The notes under the pieces are model-generated. The model did not search any database. It saw only the letters and a list, made by a program, of their open reading frames with translations, and was not told where the DNA came from. A stretch of 64,000 bases of DNA from Methylophaga thalassica MP (GTDB lineage Bacteria > Pseudomonadota > Gammaproteobacteria > Nitrosococcales > Methylophagaceae): positions 248,001-312,000 of the forward strand of contig NZ_AFIG01000003.1 in NCBI RefSeq assembly GCF_000214595.1. Reading direction: 5' to 3'. Below are positions 47,029 through 55,991 of this stretch, in pieces. A program made the position numbers and the translations under genes. Every line of letters begins with the position of its first letter. Positions within the stretch are counted from its first letter, which is position 1.

Positions 47029-49142
47029 TGAAAGCACATAAAGTTTTACCTGAGCGCGCACCACTAGATATGCCACGTCACCGTGTTAATGAACGCGGTC
47101 AAGCCTTACGTCAAAATTCAGTCTCCTTTTTTTATTCATTAAGTACTGTTTTTTCACGGTTATTTATTTTATTGGTCACGGTTGGCTTATCCAGCTACGG
47201 TATTATCGAAATGCATGGCGTGCTCAGCACCAATAGCATTACGTCATTACAGTGGGTGTTTTTGTTTTTGTTCAGTTTGAACTTTATCTGGATATCATTT
47301 GCTTTCTCGCAGGCATTATTGGGGTTTTTAATTAATCTCAAACCACGCCTTATTAAAAAAGCCGAGACCGATCCCGCCTTCAAAACGGCCATTTTATTTC
47401 CCGTCTATAAAGAAGAACCCGGCCGAATTGTGGCAGCAATAAAAGCCATGCGTGAAGATTTATTAAAACAGGCACCCGGTAAATATGCTTTTTTTATATT
47501 AAGTGACACCAATCAAGCCAATGCCTGGCTGGCAGAAGAAAAAGCGTTTATTGAATTATTTGAAACCCAGGATGAAAACTGCCCGGTTTATTATCGCCGC
47601 CGTGCCAATAATCAGGAGCGTAAGGCCGGTAATATTGCGCATTGGGTCACTAACTGGGGTGGCGCATATGAAGCGATGATCGTGCTGGATGCAGATAGCT
47701 TGATGAGTGCACAAAGCATGCTCACATTATCTCGCAGACTGGCAGCAGCGCCCGGTGTTGGATTAATCCAGACGCTACCCACTTTAATTAGCGCCAGTAG
47801 CCTGTATGGCAAGTTACAACAATTTGCCAATCACTGTTTCGGTCCTATTTACGCTGAAGGCCTGGCCGCATGGCATGGATTGTCTTCCAACTTTTGGGGT
47901 CACAACGCCATTATTCGCACTCAAGCGTTTGCTGAATCATGCTCATTACCGATATTACCCGGTAAAGCCCCTTTTGGTGGTCATATCCTCAGTCATGACT
48001 TTATAGAAGCAGCGCTGCTTCGACGTGCAGGCTGGGGCGTCAGATTTGATACCGATATTCAACACTCTTATGAAGAAGCACCTCCGTCATTAACCGATGT
48101 GATTGTGCGTGACAGACGCTGGTGTCAGGGTAACTTACAGCATGGGCGCATTCTGCTTGCGCATGATCTGGCATTTCCAACCAGACTGCATATTTTCTCT
48201 GGCATGATGTCCTACCTCAGCGCTGTGCTCTGGTTATCGTTAATCATGGTCGGTTTAGCCATTGCTGTTCAGGCTCAGTTAGTTCGCCCCGAATATTTTG
48301 CAAACCCGTCACTGTTCCCTATCTGGCCAGTATTTGATGCTGAACGTGCACTGGAGCTGTTTATTGTGTCTATGGCGATTGTTCTCGCACCAAAACTGTT
48401 TGGCTGGTTTGCTGCTTTGGTGAATTGGCGCCGTTGCAGACAATTTGGCGGACCAATTTTATTAACCCTGAGTACGCTTTTTGAAACGTTAATGTCGGCA
48501 CTCTATGCGCCTATTCTAATGGTTGCTCAGTTTGGTGTTGTCTGTCATATCCTTATGGGCAAAGACAGTGGCTGGAACCCTCAGTCGCGAGATGATGGTG
48601 CCCTGAGTTTAGGACAAGTTACCCGTGCCCACCGGGGCCATACCTTGTTTGGTTTTATCCTGGCAGGTATTTCTTACGGCTTAAGCATCGAAATGTTTTA
48701 TTGGCTGTTACCCATATCCGGTGGACTGATGCTGTCTATTCCTCTTTCATGGTTAAGTGGAGGAGCAAAACGGGCGAGACCCTTTACGATTTTCGGCTTC
48801 CTAAGGGCACCAGAAGAAAAACGTCCTAGCGCCATTGTCAAAAGCCTACTTGAACAGATTAACAACACGCCTAAACAAGAGCCTATTGATACTCCGCTTA
48901 TTTGTCTGGATCAACATGCCGGACTCTGTAAATGGCATCTGGCTCAGTTGCCGTTAATTGATGCGCCGAAGCCTGACGAATTCCATGCACCGACAGTAAC
49001 GGCCGAATGGAAAATTCGACATGCCTCCTCTCTGCAACAACTGGAAAAGACATTAGAACCCGTTGAGTTGATTGCCTTACTCTCACAAGAGTCAGCCGTG
49101 AAACAACTCAAAACACATGGCCTGGTCAAACATCATGACTAA
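47028..49142 (+). CDS. opgH: Glucan glucosyltransferase OpgH (MdoH)
   Basis: 704-residue inner-membrane family 2 glycosyltransferase that polymerises UDP-glucose into glucan and exports it. Membrane helices flank a cytosolic catalytic domain with KTAILFPVYKEEP, the DxD-like VLDADSLMSA, SHDFIEA and the RRWCQGNLQ motif. It is about 140 residues shorter than E. coli OpgH; most of the lack is in the cytosolic N-terminus, the region that in E. coli binds FtsZ. A C-terminal soluble tail of about 100 residues is kept. Confidence 0.94.
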   Translation: MKAHKVLPERAPLDMPRHRVNERGQALRQNSVSFFYSLSTVFSRLFILLVTVGLSSYGIIEMHGVLSTNSITSLQWVFLFLFSLNFIWISFAFSQALLGFLINLKPRLIKKAETDPAFKTAILFPVYKEEPGRIVAAIKAMREDLLKQAPGKYAFFILSDTNQANAWLAEEKAFIELFETQDENCPVYYRRRANNQERKAGNIAHWVTNWGGAYEAMIVLDADSLMSAQSMLTLSRRLAAAPGVGLIQTLPTLISASSLYGKLQQFANHCFGPIYAEGLAAWHGLSSNFWGHNAIIRTQAFAESCSLPILPGKAPFGGHILSHDFIEAALLRRAGWGVRFDTDIQHSYEEAPPSLTDVIVRDRRWCQGNLQHGRILLAHDLAFPTRLHIFSGMMSYLSAVLWLSLIMVGLAIAVQAQLVRPEYFANPSLFPIWPVFDAERALELFIVSMAIVLAPKLFGWFAALVNWRRCRQFGGPILLTLSTLFETLMSALYAPILMVAQFGVVCHILMGKDSGWNPQSRDDGALSLGQVTRAHRGHTLFGFILAGISYGLSIEMFYWLLPISGGLMLSIPLSWLSGGAKRARPFTIFGFLRAPEEKRPSAIVKSLLEQINNTPKQEPIDTPLICLDQHAGLCKWHLAQLPLIDAPKPDEFHAPTVTAEWKIRHASSLQQLEKTLEPVELIALLSQESAVKQLKTHGLVKHHD

Positions 49143-49168
49143 ACCTACAAGCTAGTGGTTAGCCTTCT

Positions 49169-49963
49169 ATGACAACACTTTTACATATATCCGACTTACA
49201 CTTTGGACGTATTCTGACTGATGTTTTAGAAGGCTTAAAACGTAGTATTCGTGTCTTAGCACCCGAGATGATTATCATTAGTGGTGATCTGACCCAGCGT
49301 GCAACAGCCAAAGAATATCAGCAAGCCGCTGAATTTCTTAGCTCACTCAATACACCTTATTTTATCGTTCCCGGCAATCATGATCTCAGTACATTCCGAG
49401 TTGTCGAGCGGTTTATCTGTCCATGGCGTAATTGGAAAAAGTGGATTCAGTCTGATTTAGAGCCCCAGTTTTCAACAGAAGACTATCAGCTTATGGGTAT
49501 TAACACTGCCAGAAAAGCCGGTTTTTATATGGATTGGTCCAGAGGGCGAATCAGTCCTTCACAAATACAACAAATTACACAGCAGATGAGTCATGCACCG
49601 CAGCAACAACTTCAACTGCTTGTGGCACACCACCCTTTCTGGCTACCTCCGCAATATGAAGCCAGGCATCTCATCGGCGGTCGCGATGAAGCGTTAGCAT
49701 CATTTAAAGGCCGTGGTCTTGATTTAATACTCAGTGGGCATGTGCATATTGATTATTGTCACGTGCTTGACGGTATGATCATCTCTCATGCTGGCACCAC
49801 CACATCAGATAGGCTTCTACCCGATACGCCAAATAGTTTTAACGTGATTCAAGGTGATAAAAACCGTTTGACTATTACCCGTCACCATTGGCAGCAAGGT
49901 GAATTTCAACTATCTCAGTCACAGACTTTTCAACGTAAAAACGGGCAATGGCATGAAGCCTAA
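49169..49963 (+). CDS. Calcineurin-like metallophosphoesterase (CpdA-like)
   Basis: 264-residue cytoplasmic phosphoesterase with a complete two-metal site: Asp9 and His11 (HISDLHFGR), GDLTQ, GNHD, a His in VAHHPFW, and the GHVHID end motif. The family includes cAMP phosphodiesterase CpdA, but many members cleave other phosphodiesters, including lipid-linked ones. It starts 26 bp after opgH and overlaps the next gene by 11 bp, so its role may be tied to glucan or lipid metabolism. Substrate unknown. Confidence 0.9.
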   Translation: MTTLLHISDLHFGRILTDVLEGLKRSIRVLAPEMIIISGDLTQRATAKEYQQAAEFLSSLNTPYFIVPGNHDLSTFRVVERFICPWRNWKKWIQSDLEPQFSTEDYQLMGINTARKAGFYMDWSRGRISPSQIQQITQQMSHAPQQQLQLLVAHHPFWLPPQYEARHLIGGRDEALASFKGRGLDLILSGHVHIDYCHVLDGMIISHAGTTTSDRLLPDTPNSFNVIQGDKNRLTITRHHWQQGEFQLSQSQTFQRKNGQWHEA

Positions 49964-50861
49964 TCAAAACAGAAGGCCCGAAACCAAAATACCGGTTTTT
50001 GTGAATAAACACGCGGGTAGTGCTGAAGCCGTAATAAACAGCTTAACAGCATATGACAGCATTACTCTCCACAGCTTATCTGCCACCGATATGCAAACGG
50101 CTATTCAAAATGCCATTGATGATGGTCATAAACGCATTATCGTCTCAGGCGGTGATGGTACGTTGGCATTAGCCGCTGGGATAATCACCGGTACAGAAAC
50201 TGAACTGGCCATTATTCCAGGTGGCACGCTCAACCATTTTGCCCAGCGCTTATCCATTCCGACCGATACCTCTTTAGCCATCGAACTGGCTACTCATGGT
50301 AAGGTGGCCAGCACCCATGTCGCTTATGTTAATGATCAGATATTTCTCAACACAAGCTCTGTTGGCGCTTATGTGACTTTTGTTCGCACCCGTGAATATC
50401 TGGAACGAAAAATGCGATATATGATGGCCAGCATATTGGCAGGTATCAGAAGACTCTACCATTTTCGCCATACTCACATTATTCTGAATGAACAAAAAAT
50501 CAAAACGCCTCTGGTGTTTGTTGGCGTCGGTGAACGCGATCTTCAAATCCCATCAGCAGGACAAGTTAAAGCTGGTGGCCGTGAAGGTCTGCACCTTATC
50601 GTTATTCGCTGCAACAGTAGCTGGTCAGCTATCAAACTCGTTTTTAGTGCGATGTTAATGGGAATTGATCCCTTAAAAAAAGCAAAGCTTGTCGATAACG
50701 CCATTATTGACGAGGTGAAAGTGACCCTGCGTTCACGTAAGAAATGGCTTACTGTTGCTGTTGATGGGGAGTTAATCAAACTCAAACCACCATTACACTA
50801 TCGTTTCAAACGCGATAGCCTGAATGTTGTTGTTCCAGATGCGAAGGATGGAGATACATGA
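49953..50861 (+). CDS. Diacylglycerol kinase-family lipid kinase (DAGK_cat, YegS/DgkB-like)
   Basis: 302 residues from the ATG at 49953, which lies inside the end of the phosphoesterase gene; an earlier GTG is less likely. The ATP-binding GGDGT is at 66-70 (IIVSGGDGTLALAAGI), followed by IIPGGTLNHFAQRLSIP, and the C-terminal VAVDGELIKLK block carries the family DGE motif. These enzymes phosphorylate diacylglycerol or related lipids. It is in the opgGH run, where diacylglycerol is a by-product of glucan phosphoglycerol addition. Its stop overlaps the DUF4112 start (ATGA). Confidence 0.88.
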   Translation: MKPNQNRRPETKIPVFVNKHAGSAEAVINSLTAYDSITLHSLSATDMQTAIQNAIDDGHKRIIVSGGDGTLALAAGIITGTETELAIIPGGTLNHFAQRLSIPTDTSLAIELATHGKVASTHVAYVNDQIFLNTSSVGAYVTFVRTREYLERKMRYMMASILAGIRRLYHFRHTHIILNEQKIKTPLVFVGVGERDLQIPSAGQVKAGGREGLHLIVIRCNSSWSAIKLVFSAMLMGIDPLKKAKLVDNAIIDEVKVTLRSRKKWLTVAVDGELIKLKPPLHYRFKRDSLNVVVPDAKDGDT

Positions 50862-51316
50862 GTAATCGAACACGGTTTATACACCGACTTAGTTGGTTTT
50901 TAGATGAATCGATCACCTTACCCGGTGGCTATAAAATCGGCGCTGACGGATTTCTAGGTCTTATTCCTGGCTTTGGTGACTTTATTGGTGGCCTGCTTTC
51001 CAGTGTGATTATTTATCAGGCTCATCAGCTAGGTGCACCAAAAATGATTCTGTTAAAAATGGCTATCAATATGTTAATTGATACCACACTTGGTGCTATT
51101 CCGGTCATTGGTGATGTCTTTGATTTTGTCTGGAAAGCTAACCGGAGAAATGTCGCTCTACTCAGCGAGTATGAGCAACAACCCCGGCAGGTATATCGTA
51201 AAACACTGCTGGAAAATATCGCTATTATTCTTATCTTAATCACCATGATTGGCCTGGCGGTAGCCTTTGTCGGCTGGATTATCAGCTTAATCTGGACGGC
51301 ATTGTTTCAATCATAG
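50858..51316 (+). CDS. DUF4112 membrane protein
   Basis: 152 residues with the DUF4112 core: LPGGYKIGADGFLGLIPGFGDFIGG followed by a hydrophobic stretch, then LGAIPVIGDVFDFVWKANRRN. A C-terminal membrane helix is near 125-148. The paired glycine-rich GL-IPGFGD and AIPVIGDVFD blocks look like an internal two-fold repeat. Function unknown. Translationally coupled to the lipid kinase by an ATGA overlap, which makes a joint membrane role likely. Confidence 0.82.
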   Translation: MSNRTRFIHRLSWFLDESITLPGGYKIGADGFLGLIPGFGDFIGGLLSSVIIYQAHQLGAPKMILLKMAINMLIDTTLGAIPVIGDVFDFVWKANRRNVALLSEYEQQPRQVYRKTLLENIAIILILITMIGLAVAFVGWIISLIWTALFQS

Positions 51317-51350
51317 TAAGAAAAACAACTATCAATAAAAGGGAGTTATT

Positions 51351-51509
51351 ATGGACTTAATACGAATTCTGATTGCTATTTTGTTACCACCGCTTGGCGT
51401 ATTCTTACAAGTCGGCTTCGGTGGTGCTTTCTGGCTAAATATCCTGCTAACTATTCTCGGCTATATTCCAGGTATTGTTCACGCAGTATGGATCATTGCC
51501 AAGCGTTAA
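51351..51509 (+). CDS. YqaE/Pmp3 family membrane peptide
   Basis: 52-residue hydrophobic protein with two membrane helices. Family pattern: LIRILIAILLPPLGVFLQVG then FWLNILLTILGYIPGIVHAVWII. A strong GGGAG site lies 5 bp before the ATG. Pmp3-type peptides are stress-linked and affect membrane potential and lipid phases in other organisms. It is 34 bp after the DUF4112 gene and is the last gene before two hairpins. Confidence 0.93.
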   Translation: MDLIRILIAILLPPLGVFLQVGFGGAFWLNILLTILGYIPGIVHAVWIIAKR

Positions 51510-51519
51510 TACCGAGTAT

Positions 51520-51543
51520 GATGCCTTTTGTAATCAAGGCATC
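51520..51543 (+). terminator. First hairpin after the opgGH-lipid kinase operon
   Basis: GATGCCTT (51520-51527) and AAGGCATC (51536-51543) are perfect 8-bp arms with an 8-base loop. No T-run follows directly, so it may stabilise the 3' end and leave termination to the second hairpin. Confidence 0.5.
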
Positions 51544-51566
51544 ACGTCAAAATCGAATTTTTTTTG

Positions 51567-51593
51567 ATGCCGGGACTTATCCCGGCATTTTTG
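51567..51593 (+). terminator. Rho-independent terminator
   Basis: ATGCCGGGA (51567-51575) and TCCCGGCAT (51580-51588) form a perfect 9-bp stem with a CTTA loop; the bases from 51588 are a T-run. Confidence 0.9.
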
Positions 51594-51601
51594 TATTTGT
51601 C

Positions 51602-51626
51602 TATGATCAATAATGTTGCGATCATA
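51602..51626. promoter_or_regulatory. Inverted repeat upstream of the ACT-domain gene
   Basis: TATGATC (51602-51608) and GATCATA (51620-51626) are perfect 7-bp arms around 11 bases, ending 36 bp before the ACT-protein start. The spacing centre to centre is near two helical turns, which suits a dimeric regulator. No known family motif is recognised. Confidence 0.4.
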
Positions 51627-51662
51627 TAACGCTAGATCCTGCAAACCTCTCTAAGGTGAAAA

Positions 51663-52229
51663 ATGAATAAAGTATTAATTTCTGTTCTGGGAAGTGATCA
51701 ACCCGGAATTATGGCCGTTATTGCAGATGTGATTAATCAGCGCAATGGCAATATTGAGAATTTGAGTCAAACGCTGCTCAACTCTGTTTTTGGTGCGTTA
51801 TTACTTGTTGATGTTCAGCATGAGGAAGTGGCTGAAGAACTTCAAACAGCATTAGAAAACGCCTGTAACAACATGGGGCTATTCATCCGTGTACACCCAT
51901 GGAATGAAAAAGCATCAGACTGGTATCAAAATAAACCTGAGGTTCAACCCTATATTGTCACGGTTATTGGGCCAGATCGTCAGGGCATTGTGGCTGAAGT
52001 GGCTGGACAACTGTTTAAACACGGTGTGAATATCACCAATATGCAAGCTATTTTCAAGGGTGGTAAAAACCCCATGGATAATTTAATGGTATTTGAAATT
52101 GATGTACCTAAAGCCACGATCATGAATGATTTACGTGATGCGCTTGCAGAAATCTCACAACGACTGGATCTGGAAGTCAGTGTGCAACATCGTAAAATTT
52201 TTGATTCCGTGAGCAATATACTTAATTAA
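51663..52229 (+). CDS. Double ACT-domain protein (GcvR-like)
   Basis: 188 residues with two ACT domains (about 4-75 and 98-175), each starting VLGSDQPGIMA / VIGPDRQGIVAEVAG. ACT pairs usually bind small amino acids; GcvR of E. coli represses the glycine cleavage activator. It is 39 bp before the UPF0210 gene. In many bacteria a small ACT protein (UPF0237) is paired with UPF0210, so the two likely act together. Ligand unknown. Confidence 0.87.
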   Translation: MNKVLISVLGSDQPGIMAVIADVINQRNGNIENLSQTLLNSVFGALLLVDVQHEEVAEELQTALENACNNMGLFIRVHPWNEKASDWYQNKPEVQPYIVTVIGPDRQGIVAEVAGQLFKHGVNITNMQAIFKGGKNPMDNLMVFEIDVPKATIMNDLRDALAEISQRLDLEVSVQHRKIFDSVSNILN

Positions 52230-52268
52230 TCGCCGTTATATTCTTACCCGTTCATATCAGGACATAAA

Positions 52269-53642
52269 ATGATTAATCCCAAAGACATTATTTCTACCTT
52301 ACAAATGGTACGTGAAGAAAATCTGGATTTACGTACTGTGACCGTAGGGATCAGTCTTGCTGATTGTGTCAGTGACGACATTAATACTTTTAAACGCAAA
52401 ATCTACGACAAAATCACCCGTATCGCCGGCAATCTTGTCAGTACCTGTAACCGTATTGAAAGACGCTACGGCATCGAAGTGGCTAATAAACGCATTTCTA
52501 TTAGCCCCATCGGAGTAGTGGCTGCCCCCTTTAACTCTGATCAAATGGTGGAAATTGCGCTCACGCTTGATAAAGCTGCCTCAGAATTAGGTATCGACTT
52601 TATCGGTGGCTTCACCGCTCTAGTGGAAAAAGGTATGACACATGGTGATAGAGCACTCATCAATGCTATTCCACAAGCATTAACTGAGAGTCAGCGCGTC
52701 TGCTCTTCAGTCAATGTCGCCAGCACCCGTGCCGGTATCAATATGGATGCCATCAAAGATATGGGCGTCATCATCAAACAAGCCGCTGAGATGACAGCAA
52801 AAGACGATGGCCTGGCAGCAGCAAAACTGGTTGTGTTTGCCAATATCCCGCAAGACGTGCCATTCATGGCCGGTGCTTATCTTGGCATTGGTGAAGCTGA
52901 TGCCGTTGTCAGTGTCGGTGTTAGTGGCCCAGGTGTGGTCAAAGCGGCCCTGGAACGTGCTCTTGAAGAAGAAGACGGCATGGACTTAAGTCGTGCCGCA
53001 GATGTGATTAAACAGACAGCAGCGCGCCTTACAAGAGCGGGCGAATTAGTTGGCCGTGAAGTCGCTCAATTATTAGGGTTACCCTTTGGTATTGTTGATC
53101 TTTCACTCGCCCCTACGCCGAATAAAAACGATAGCGTCGGTGAAATTTTTGAGGCTATCGGTTTACCTGCGATAGGCGCACCTGGTAGTACGGCCTTTTT
53201 ATCAATGTTGAATGATGCGGTTAAAAAAGGTGGTGCGTTTGCCAGTTCACACGTCGGCGGACTCAGTGGCGCCTTTATTCCGGTTTGTGAAGATTTGACG
53301 ATTGCTGATTCCGCAGTGAATGGCACATTATCACTGGAAAAACTGGAAGCCATGACAGCCGTATGTTCTGTTGGCTTGGATATGGTCGCTATACCTGGTG
53401 ACACCTCTGCAGAGATGATTTCAGCCATTATTGCAGATGAAATGGCCATTGGTGTTATCAACAAAAAAACCACGGCAGCACGTCTGATTCCTGCGCCAGG
53501 CAAGAAAGCCGGTGATCATGTTGTCTATGGTGGTTTATTAGGTGAAGGCCCGGTCATGGCTGTTAACATGGGTAGTCATGAGAACCGCTTTGTTCGACTC
53601 GGTGGACGTATTCCATCTCCAATACAAAGTCTAGTTAACTAA
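52269..53642 (+). CDS. UPF0210 (DUF711) family protein
   Basis: 457 residues, full family length. Conserved blocks: LDLRTVTVGISLADC near the start, FIGGFTALVEKGMTHGD, SVGVSGPGVVKAALERA, VDLSLAPTPNKNDSVGEI, and a C-terminal GGRIPSPIQSLVN. The fold is related to glycyl-radical enzyme barrels, but no glycyl-radical motif is seen and the enzyme activity is unknown. It follows the ACT gene and ends before a bidirectional terminator. Confidence 0.92.
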   Translation: MINPKDIISTLQMVREENLDLRTVTVGISLADCVSDDINTFKRKIYDKITRIAGNLVSTCNRIERRYGIEVANKRISISPIGVVAAPFNSDQMVEIALTLDKAASELGIDFIGGFTALVEKGMTHGDRALINAIPQALTESQRVCSSVNVASTRAGINMDAIKDMGVIIKQAAEMTAKDDGLAAAKLVVFANIPQDVPFMAGAYLGIGEADAVVSVGVSGPGVVKAALERALEEEDGMDLSRAADVIKQTAARLTRAGELVGREVAQLLGLPFGIVDLSLAPTPNKNDSVGEIFEAIGLPAIGAPGSTAFLSMLNDAVKKGGAFASSHVGGLSGAFIPVCEDLTIADSAVNGTLSLEKLEAMTAVCSVGLDMVAIPGDTSAEMISAIIADEMAIGVINKKTTAARLIPAPGKKAGDHVVYGGLLGEGPVMAVNMGSHENRFVRLGGRIPSPIQSLVN

Positions 53643-53654
53643 ATCTAAGGCATA

Positions 53655-53684
53655 AAAAAAGGGCTGATAAATCAGCCCTTTTTT
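53655..53684. terminator. Bidirectional rho-independent terminator between UPF0210 and fusA2
   Basis: AAAAAAGGGCTGAT (53655-53668) and ATCAGCCCTTTTTT (53671-53684) form a perfect stem with a two-base loop. A-run and T-run on either side allow termination in both directions. Confidence 0.95.
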
Positions 53685-53705
53685 ATTTTCTCTAGAAATA
53701 ATAAC

Positions 53706-55796
53706 TTATTTCTTAGCAGCTTCACGCTCTTTTGTTTCTTTGATAACTTCGTCAGCTACATTACGTGGACATGGCATGTAGTGTAAGAACTCCATAGAGA
53801 ACTGACCACGACCCGATGTCATTGTACGTAGTGAACCGATGTAACCAAACATTTCACTCAGTGGTACTTCAGCTTTAATACGGACACCAGTTGCACCCGC
53901 ATCCTGAGACTTGATCATACCGCGGCGACGGTTTAAGTCACCAATAACGTCACCGACATTATCTTCTGGTGTAAACACGTCAACTTTCATGATCGGCTCA
54001 AGTAACTGAGGACCCGCTTTAGGAATAGACTGACGGAAACCACCCATTGCGGCTAATTCAAACGCGATGGCAGATGAGTCAACGGCGTGGAATGAACCAT
54101 CAAATAAATTCACTTTAACGTCCAGTAATGGGAAGCCGGCTAATACACCTCTACCCATCATTTTCTTGAAGCCACCCTCAACAGCAGGCCAGAATTCACG
54201 AGGAACTGTACCACCAGTTACTGTAGATTCAAAAGCAAAACCGCTACCTGGTTCACCTGGTTCAATGATGTAATCAATGCGACCGAACTGACCAGAACCA
54301 CCTGATTGTTTCTTGTGCGTGTAGCTGTCTTCCACACGTTGCGTGATAGTTTCACGGTAAGCCACTTGCGGTTCACCAACGATAACGTCCACACCATGAG
54401 TACGCTTCAGGATATCTACTTTGATATCCAAATGCAGCTCACCCATACCTTTCATGATGGTTTCGCCACTGTCTTCATCGGTTTCAACACGGAATGAAGG
54501 ATCTTCTTTAATCATTTTACCCAGAGCGATACCTAATTTCTCTGCCGCACCTTTATCTTTAGGTGCAATAGCGATTGAGATAACAGGATCAGGGAAGACC
54601 ATTGGTTCAAGTGTTGCTGCGTTCTTCGGATCACATAATGTGTGACCTGTTTGAACATCTTTCATACCTACAATAGCGATGATGTCACCCGCGTGAGCGT
54701 AATCAAGCTCGTTACGGTCGTTCGCATGCATTTCCACCATACGACCAACGCGTTCTGTTTTACCTGTGAAGGTATTCAGAATGGTGTCACCTTTGCGAAT
54801 TTCACCAGAGTAGAGTCGAACGAAGGTCAGTGCACCAAAACGGTCATCCATAATTTTGAATGCCAATGCACGTAGTGGACCATTGATATCAACAGTCGCC
54901 ACTTTACCTGTTTCGTTACCTTCTAAATCGACTTCTGGTTGTGGATCCACTTCTGTTGGATCAGGCAGGTAATCAACAACAGCATCTAGTACTAATTGAA
55001 GACCTTTGTTTTTGAACGAGCTACCGCAGTAAGTTGGGAAGAACGCTAATTCTAATGTACCTTTACGGATACATTTTTTCAGTTCATCAATAGAAGGCTC
55101 TTCACCTTCCAGATATTTTTCCATCAAATCATCGTCCTGCTCAACCGCAGTTTCGATAAGTTTTTCACGCCATTCTTCGATCTGGTCAGCCATCTCTGCA
55201 GGTGGCTCTTCAATGCTGTAGTTTTCAGGATCTTTTTCGTCAGGCCAGTACCATGCTTTACGCGTTAACAGGTCAACAACACCTTTGAACTCATCTTCGA
55301 TACCGATTGGCAGAACCATAACTAAAGGTGTGGCAGCAAGAACATCTTCAACTTGCTTAACAACGCGGTAGAAGTCTGCACCCATACGGTCAAGTTTGTT
55401 AACGTATATCAGACGAGATACTTCTGATTCGTTAGCATAACGCCAGTTAGTTTCTGATTGAGGCTCAACACCACCACTACCACAGAAAACACCAATACCA
55501 CCGTCAAGTACTTTTAATGAACGATATACTTCGATAGTGAAGTCAACGTGTCCCGGTGTATCGATAACATTTAAACGGTAACCTTTCCATGCACACGTGG
55601 TAGCAGCAGACTGAATGGTAATACCACGTTCAGCTTCCTGATCCATGAAGTCCATAGTTGATTCACCTTCGTGAACCTCACCAGTTTTATGAATTTTACC
55701 GGTCAGTTTCAGGATACGCTCAGTTGTTGTGGTTTTACCCGCATCAACGTGGGCGAAGATACCTATATTTCTGTACTTGGATAAATCAGAAGCCAT
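53706..55796 (-). CDS. fusA2: Elongation factor G, second type (EF-G2)
   Basis: 696-residue translational GTPase with all five EF-G domains. G1 [16 protein letters not shown]2 region [13 protein letters not shown]3 DTPGHVDF and G4 NKLDRMGAD are intact. It stands alone, away from rpsL, rpsG and tufA, and resembles the EF-G2 copy of Vibrio and Shewanella more than the str-operon copy, as I recall them. Paralogues of this type may handle ribosome recycling or special growth states. AGGA lies just before the ATG. Confidence 0.92.
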   Translation of the reverse strand: MASDLSKYRNIGIFAHVDAGKTTTTERILKLTGKIHKTGEVHEGESTMDFMDQEAERGITIQSAATTCAWKGYRLNVIDTPGHVDFTIEVYRSLKVLDGGIGVFCGSGGVEPQSETNWRYANESEVSRLIYVNKLDRMGADFYRVVKQVEDVLAATPLVMVLPIGIEDEFKGVVDLLTRKAWYWPDEKDPENYSIEEPPAEMADQIEEWREKLIETAVEQDDDLMEKYLEGEEPSIDELKKCIRKGTLELAFFPTYCGSSFKNKGLQLVLDAVVDYLPDPTEVDPQPEVDLEGNETGKVATVDINGPLRALAFKIMDDRFGALTFVRLYSGEIRKGDTILNTFTGKTERVGRMVEMHANDRNELDYAHAGDIIAIVGMKDVQTGHTLCDPKNAATLEPMVFPDPVISIAIAPKDKGAAEKLGIALGKMIKEDPSFRVETDEDSGETIMKGMGELHLDIKVDILKRTHGVDVIVGEPQVAYRETITQRVEDSYTHKKQSGGSGQFGRIDYIIEPGEPGSGFAFESTVTGGTVPREFWPAVEGGFKKMMGRGVLAGFPLLDVKVNLFDGSFHAVDSSAIAFELAAMGGFRQSIPKAGPQLLEPIMKVDVFTPEDNVGDVIGDLNRRRGMIKSQDAGATGVRIKAEVPLSEMFGYIGSLRTMTSGRGQFSMEFLHYMPCPRNVADEVIKETKEREAAKK

Positions 55797-55897
55797 AATC
55801 CTGTCTCTATTATTTAAATGAACAATTCGTGCATTTACACGGAGTTAAACCCGCCAATTCTAAACTAGAATCTTTGTATATGCACACATTTATAAGT

Positions 55898-55926
55898 AAA
55901 AAAGCGACAAAGACTGCTATGTCGCC
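55898..55926 (-). terminator. Rho-independent terminator at the end of the nuo operon
   Basis: On the minus strand GCGACATAG and CTTTGTCGC pair with one mismatch around a CAGT loop, followed by six Ts. It lies about 65 bp after the DUF2818 stop, so the fusA2 gene must use a promoter in the remaining 100 bp (55797-55897), where only a short ATTCTA/TAGAAT inverted repeat (55857-55871) stands out. Confidence 0.85.
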
Positions 55927-55991
55927 ATTCAATAAATCTACTATCAGGTAATGACAGCGTGATGTTAAATCATTTGCGGAATCTATAAAGG

